NCBI GenBank assembly: GCA_021772365.1
Contig: JAJFMC010000011.1
Coordinates: 1 to 8,523 of the forward strand
Origin: Chlamydiota bacterium
GTDB lineage: Bacteria > Chlamydiota > Chlamydiia > Chlamydiales > Criblamydiaceae
DNA: 8,523 bases
Direction of reading: 5' to 3'
Shown here: piece after piece, positions 5,842 through 8,523 of the stretch
How positions within the stretch are numbered: the stretch's first letter is position 1
Layout: each line of letters starts with the position of its first letter
Notes under the pieces: generated by a model
Database searches by the model: none
The model's input: only the letters and a program-made list of their open reading frames with translations
Told to the model about the DNA's origin: nothing
Translations under genes and position numbers: made by a program

Positions 5842-6771
5842 TTAATCAAACAAAGCGGCAATAAAGCTTTCCGTGTCAAAAGGTTTTAAATCGTCGATAT
5901 TCTCCCCTACACCGATAAATTTAACAGGGATCCCTAGCTCCCTCTGGGCACCTACAACGACACCACCTTTGGCACTGCCATCAAGTTTAGTGAGAACAAG
6001 CCCCGATATCGGAGTGTATTTGTTGAAGGTTTTCGCCTGGTCAATCCCATTCTGCCCAGTATTAGCATCTAGGACGAGTAGAGTCTCATGAGGGGCAGAG
6101 TCGATAATTTTTGAGCAGGAGCGTTTGATTTTTTCCAGCTCTTGCATGAGGTGTGTCTTGTTTTGTAAACGTCCCGCTGTGTCGATGATAACATAATCAC
6201 ACCCACGGGCTACTCCTGCTGTCACCGCATCGAAGGCAACAGCAGCGGGATCGCTGCCTGGCTTCCCCTTAACGACATCGATTTCCATGCGTGATGCCCA
6301 CATTTCCAGCTGTTCTATAGCAGCAGCACGGAAGGTGTCGGCAGCAGCAACGAGAACCTTTTTACCATTGGATTTCAAGGTGTTGGCAATCTTCGCGATC
6401 GAGGTCGTCTTTCCAGAACCGTTGACACCGACAACGAGGATGACGGATGGTCCTAGCTCGCTAGGGATTTCGGCAATACCATGTGATCCTTTGCCGAGAA
6501 GTGCTAACACCTCTTCTTTCAGCTTATTGAGGTAATCTTCAGCATCCAGATTGGGGTTACTACGATGGTATTCACGAATTTTTTCCGTTAAGTCCATTGC
6601 AGTTTTCACACCTAGGTCTGCTTCATAGAGAAGTTGCTCTAGATCTTCAAGAGTGTCTTCGTCGAAATCTCCCTGAAAGAGAGTGCGTAGCTTATTACCC
6701 AGAAGGGAACCTGTTTTTGCTAGCGCATTTTTTACAGATTGATATCCTGATTTCAAAAAATTTAGTACCAT
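5842..6771 (-). CDS. ftsY: Signal recognition particle receptor FtsY
   Basis: FtsY is the SRP-family GTPase that docks Ffh-ribosome complexes at the membrane and hands nascent membrane proteins to SecYEG. The 309 residues are N and G domains only. The N domain (about 1-100) starts with a basic amphipathic stretch (FLKSGYQSVKNALAKTGSLL) and contains DEDTLEDLEQLLYEADLGV. The G domain has the P-loop GVNGSGKTT (115-123), the insertion-box motif DTFRAAA (145-151), DTAGR (197-201), TKLDGSAKGG (261-270) and the closing GVGENIDDLKPF (287-298). Those last motifs, with the acidic N domain, fit FtsY rather than Ffh, and there is no methionine-rich M domain. The acidic A domain of E. coli FtsY is absent, as in other short FtsY proteins, so membrane contact would rest on the N-terminal helix. 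It is transcribed divergently from sucC, and the ribosome site before the ATG is weak. Confidence 0.96.
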   Translation of the reverse strand: MVLNFLKSGYQSVKNALAKTGSLLGNKLRTLFQGDFDEDTLEDLEQLLYEADLGVKTAMDLTEKIREYHRSNPNLDAEDYLNKLKEEVLALLGKGSHGIAEIPSELGPSVILVVGVNGSGKTTSIAKIANTLKSNGKKVLVAAADTFRAAAIEQLEMWASRMEIDVVKGKPGSDPAAVAFDAVTAGVARGCDYVIIDTAGRLQNKTHLMQELEKIKRSCSKIIDSAPHETLLVLDANTGQNGIDQAKTFNKYTPISGLVLTKLDGSAKGGVVVGAQRELGIPVKFIGVGENIDDLKPFDTESFIAALFD

Positions 6772-6857
6772 GGATAAAGCCGATCGATTATGGTGATAAT
6801 TAAGGGTATTTTTAACATAGTTTTATATAAATCAAAAGATAAATTCAAAGGTGTTAC
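6772..6857. promoter_or_regulatory. Divergent ftsY/sucC promoter region
   Basis: This 86-base gap is very AT-rich and must hold the promoters of both ftsY (-) and sucCD (+). For sucC, TATATA at 6824-6829 is the best -10 candidate, but its -35 (TTAAGG, 6800-6805) is poor. For ftsY, TTGAAT or TTGATT on the - strand could serve as -35, with no clear -10. AAAGGTG at 6847-6853 is a good ribosome site for sucC. Exact boxes cannot be assigned with confidence. Confidence 0.35.
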
Positions 6858-8027
6858 ATGAACACACATGAATATCAAGCAAAAGCTATTTTGGAAAAGT
6901 ACGGAGTGAAGGTCCCTCCGTCTCGTGTAGTGACATCCATGGACGAAGCGAGGAAAGCCGTTGAAGAAATGAACTTCGATCAGGCTGTTGTCAAAGTACA
7001 GGTCCATGCCGGCGGTCGCGGTAAGGCCGGGGGGGTCAAACTAGCAAAAAGTCGCGACGAAATTCTTGAGCATACCAAGAATATGTTGGGAATGAAAATT
7101 GTCAACAACCAGACCGGTCCCGAAGGTGTTGTCTCCCACAAAGTGATGATCGCCGAACTTACAGATATCAGCAAAGAATATTACGTAGGGGCGATCATAG
7201 ACCGCCATAGTGCCAGTGCGAGCCTTATCATATCTCCTGAGGGTGGAATGGAAATTGAGGAAATCGCTGAGACGATGCCCGAACGCATCAAAACTTTGAG
7301 GATCGGTAATGACGGGTCTCTCAAAGGATATCAATTGTTGCAAGTCGCGAAGTTTATGGGGTGGAAAGGTGATACAGCGAAACAAGGAAAGAAAATGGTC
7401 GCTGCTTTAGCCAAAGCCTTCATTGAAACAGATGCTTCCTTGTTGGAGATAAACCCACTGGTAGAAACTCCAGACGGTGAGATTATCGCTGTCGATGCGA
7501 AACTGAGCATTGACCCGAACGCGCTATTTAGGCAGAAAGAGCTTTCATCTTATTACGATGAGACGCAAATTCCCTCTAATGAGGCTCAAGCAAATAAGCA
7601 TGACCTCGCATATATCGCTCTAGATGGTGATATCGGATGTATGGTTAATGGTGCAGGTCTGGCGATGTCAACGATGGATATCATCCAATACGCTGGAGGG
7701 AAACCAGCAAACTTCCTAGATGTAGGAGGAAGTGCTGATGTGGAAAAAGTGACTGAAGGTTTTAAAATTATCCTCTCCGATCCAAATGTAAAAGCCATCC
7801 TCGTTAATATTTTCGGCGGGATCATGAACTGCGCCACCATCGGTACAGCCGTTGTTGCAGCAGTCAAAGAATTAGGCCTGCAAGTCCCACTCGTAGTGAG
7901 GATGGAAGGTACAAATGTAGAAAAAGGTAAAGAAATTTTGGCAGAGTCAAACCTTAACATCAACGTTGCTGATGGACTTGCCGATGCTGCTGAAAAAGTC
8001 GTTGAAGCACGAAATCAACAAGCTTAA
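6858..8027 (+). CDS. sucC: Succinyl-CoA synthetase beta subunit SucC
   Basis: SucC is the nucleotide-binding beta subunit of succinate--CoA ligase, which with SucD converts succinyl-CoA and phosphate to succinate, CoA and ATP or GTP in the TCA cycle. The 389 residues match the usual length. The ATP-grasp part (about 1-240) contains QVHAGGRGKAGG (48-59) and LLEINPLV (195-202), the latter near the metal-nucleotide site. The C-terminal ligase domain shows GDIGCMVNGAGLAMSTMD (257-274), KPANFLDVGG (282-291), NIFGGI (317-322) and VRMEGTN (347-353), which form the phosphate and subunit-contact loops. The ATG has AAAGGTG four bases upstream. sucD follows after 10 bases, so the two subunits are co-translated in one operon. 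ATP versus GTP preference cannot be told by eye. Confidence 0.97.
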   Translation: MNTHEYQAKAILEKYGVKVPPSRVVTSMDEARKAVEEMNFDQAVVKVQVHAGGRGKAGGVKLAKSRDEILEHTKNMLGMKIVNNQTGPEGVVSHKVMIAELTDISKEYYVGAIIDRHSASASLIISPEGGMEIEEIAETMPERIKTLRIGNDGSLKGYQLLQVAKFMGWKGDTAKQGKKMVAALAKAFIETDASLLEINPLVETPDGEIIAVDAKLSIDPNALFRQKELSSYYDETQIPSNEAQANKHDLAYIALDGDIGCMVNGAGLAMSTMDIIQYAGGKPANFLDVGGSADVEKVTEGFKIILSDPNVKAILVNIFGGIMNCATIGTAVVAAVKELGLQVPLVVRMEGTNVEKGKEILAESNLNINVADGLADAAEKVVEARNQQA

Positions 8028-8037
8028 GGGAGATAAC

Positions 8038-8523
8038 ATGGCTATACTTGTCAATAAAAATACGAAAGTGATCACTCAAGGAATCACTGGTAAAGCCGGA
8101 CGATTCCATACCGAACAGTGTAAAGAGTACGGAACAAAAATGGTTGGTGGTGTAACCCCCGGAAAAGGTGGGCAGGACATTTATGGTTTGCCTGTTTTTG
8201 ATACTGTCGAAGAAGCAAAAGAAATTACCGACTGCGATGCGACAATGATTTTTGTTCCCCCGCCATTTGCCGCCGATTCAATTCTCGAAGCAGAAGCTGC
8301 AGGTGTACCTTTGATTATCTGTATTACGGAAGGGATTCCCGTACGTGATATGCTCGAAGTGAGTAAGGTCATGGAGCATAGTAGTAGTCGTTTGATTGGT
8401 CCGAACTGTCCAGGGGTTATCACACCGGATGAATGTAAAATCGGGATTATGCCCGGCTATATTCACAAACGTGGAAGTGTTGGGATTGTTTCCAGGTCAG
8501 GAACACTGACGTATGAAGCTGTG
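8038..8523 (+). CDS. sucD: Succinyl-CoA synthetase alpha subunit SucD, N-terminal part (cut by window end)
   Basis: The frame is open for 162 codons to the window edge; full SucD is about 290 residues. It begins after AGGGAG (8027-8032), ideally placed for the ATG at 8038. The CoA-binding Rossmann domain is clear: GITGKAGRFH (15-24), MVGGVTPGKGG (35-45), then FVPPPFAADSI, ITEGIPVRDM, GPNCPGVITPDECKIGIMPG and SRSGTLTYEAV at the end of the window. The phosphorylated active-site His (about residue 246 in E. coli) lies beyond the window, so catalytic integrity cannot be checked. It pairs with sucC immediately upstream, and there is no sign of degradation. Confidence 0.97.
   Translation, partial: MAILVNKNTKVITQGITGKAGRFHTEQCKEYGTKMVGGVTPGKGGQDIYGLPVFDTVEEAKEITDCDATMIFVPPPFAADSILEAEAAGVPLIICITEGIPVRDMLEVSKVMEHSSSRLIGPNCPGVITPDECKIGIMPGYIHKRGSVGIVSRSGTLTYEAV

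Overview
The window (about 44% GC by eye) carries five recognisable housekeeping genes: glmM and glmS on the + strand, a tyrosine/tryptophan permease (tyrP-like) on +, ftsY on -, then sucC and the first 162 codons of sucD on +. From memory, the order glmM-glmS-tyrP-(small locus)-ftsY(reverse)-sucC-sucD is characteristic of the Chlamydiae; in Chlamydia trachomatis the run is CT815 to CT822, with two tyrP copies and yccA between glmS and ftsY. The single tyrP, the different small gene and the moderate GC suggest an environmental chlamydia (Waddlia, Simkania or Parachlamydia-like) rather than Chlamydia itself. This is inferred from gene order and protein motifs, not from a database search.

Layout. 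1-416 has no intact gene: an open fragment resembling a DDE transposase runs into a 47-base inverted repeat (78-124 / 192-238), followed by a good sigma70-type promoter for glmM. 423-3626 is a tight glmM-glmS operon with a 6-base gap, making glucosamine-1-phosphate and glucosamine-6-phosphate for UDP-GlcNAc, hence peptidoglycan and lipopolysaccharide precursors. 3627-3890 holds inverted TCCTGT-type repeats and a probable tyrP promoter. 3891-5096 is tyrP. 5137-5451 (-), converging on tyrP, encodes a small secreted, extremely tyrosine-rich protein interrupted by a run of nine G. 5452-5841 has no + or - protein gene that I can support. It does have, on the - strand, a perfect TTGACA-18-TATAAT promoter, about 260 bases able to form several hairpins, and a terminator-like hairpin ending just before the small gene. 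5842-6771 (-) is ftsY, divergent from sucCD across an AT-rich 86-base gap.

How the genes fit together. GlmS makes GlcN-6-P and GlmM isomerises it to GlcN-1-P. TyrP imports aromatic amino acids that host-dependent chlamydiae usually cannot make. FtsY is the SRP receptor that delivers membrane proteins such as TyrP to the translocon. SucCD is the substrate-level phosphorylation step of the TCA cycle. The least ordinary part is 5137-5778: a strongly promoted structured RNA or leader, a terminator, and a tyrosine-rich secreted protein with a possible phase-variation tract, next to a tyrosine permease.
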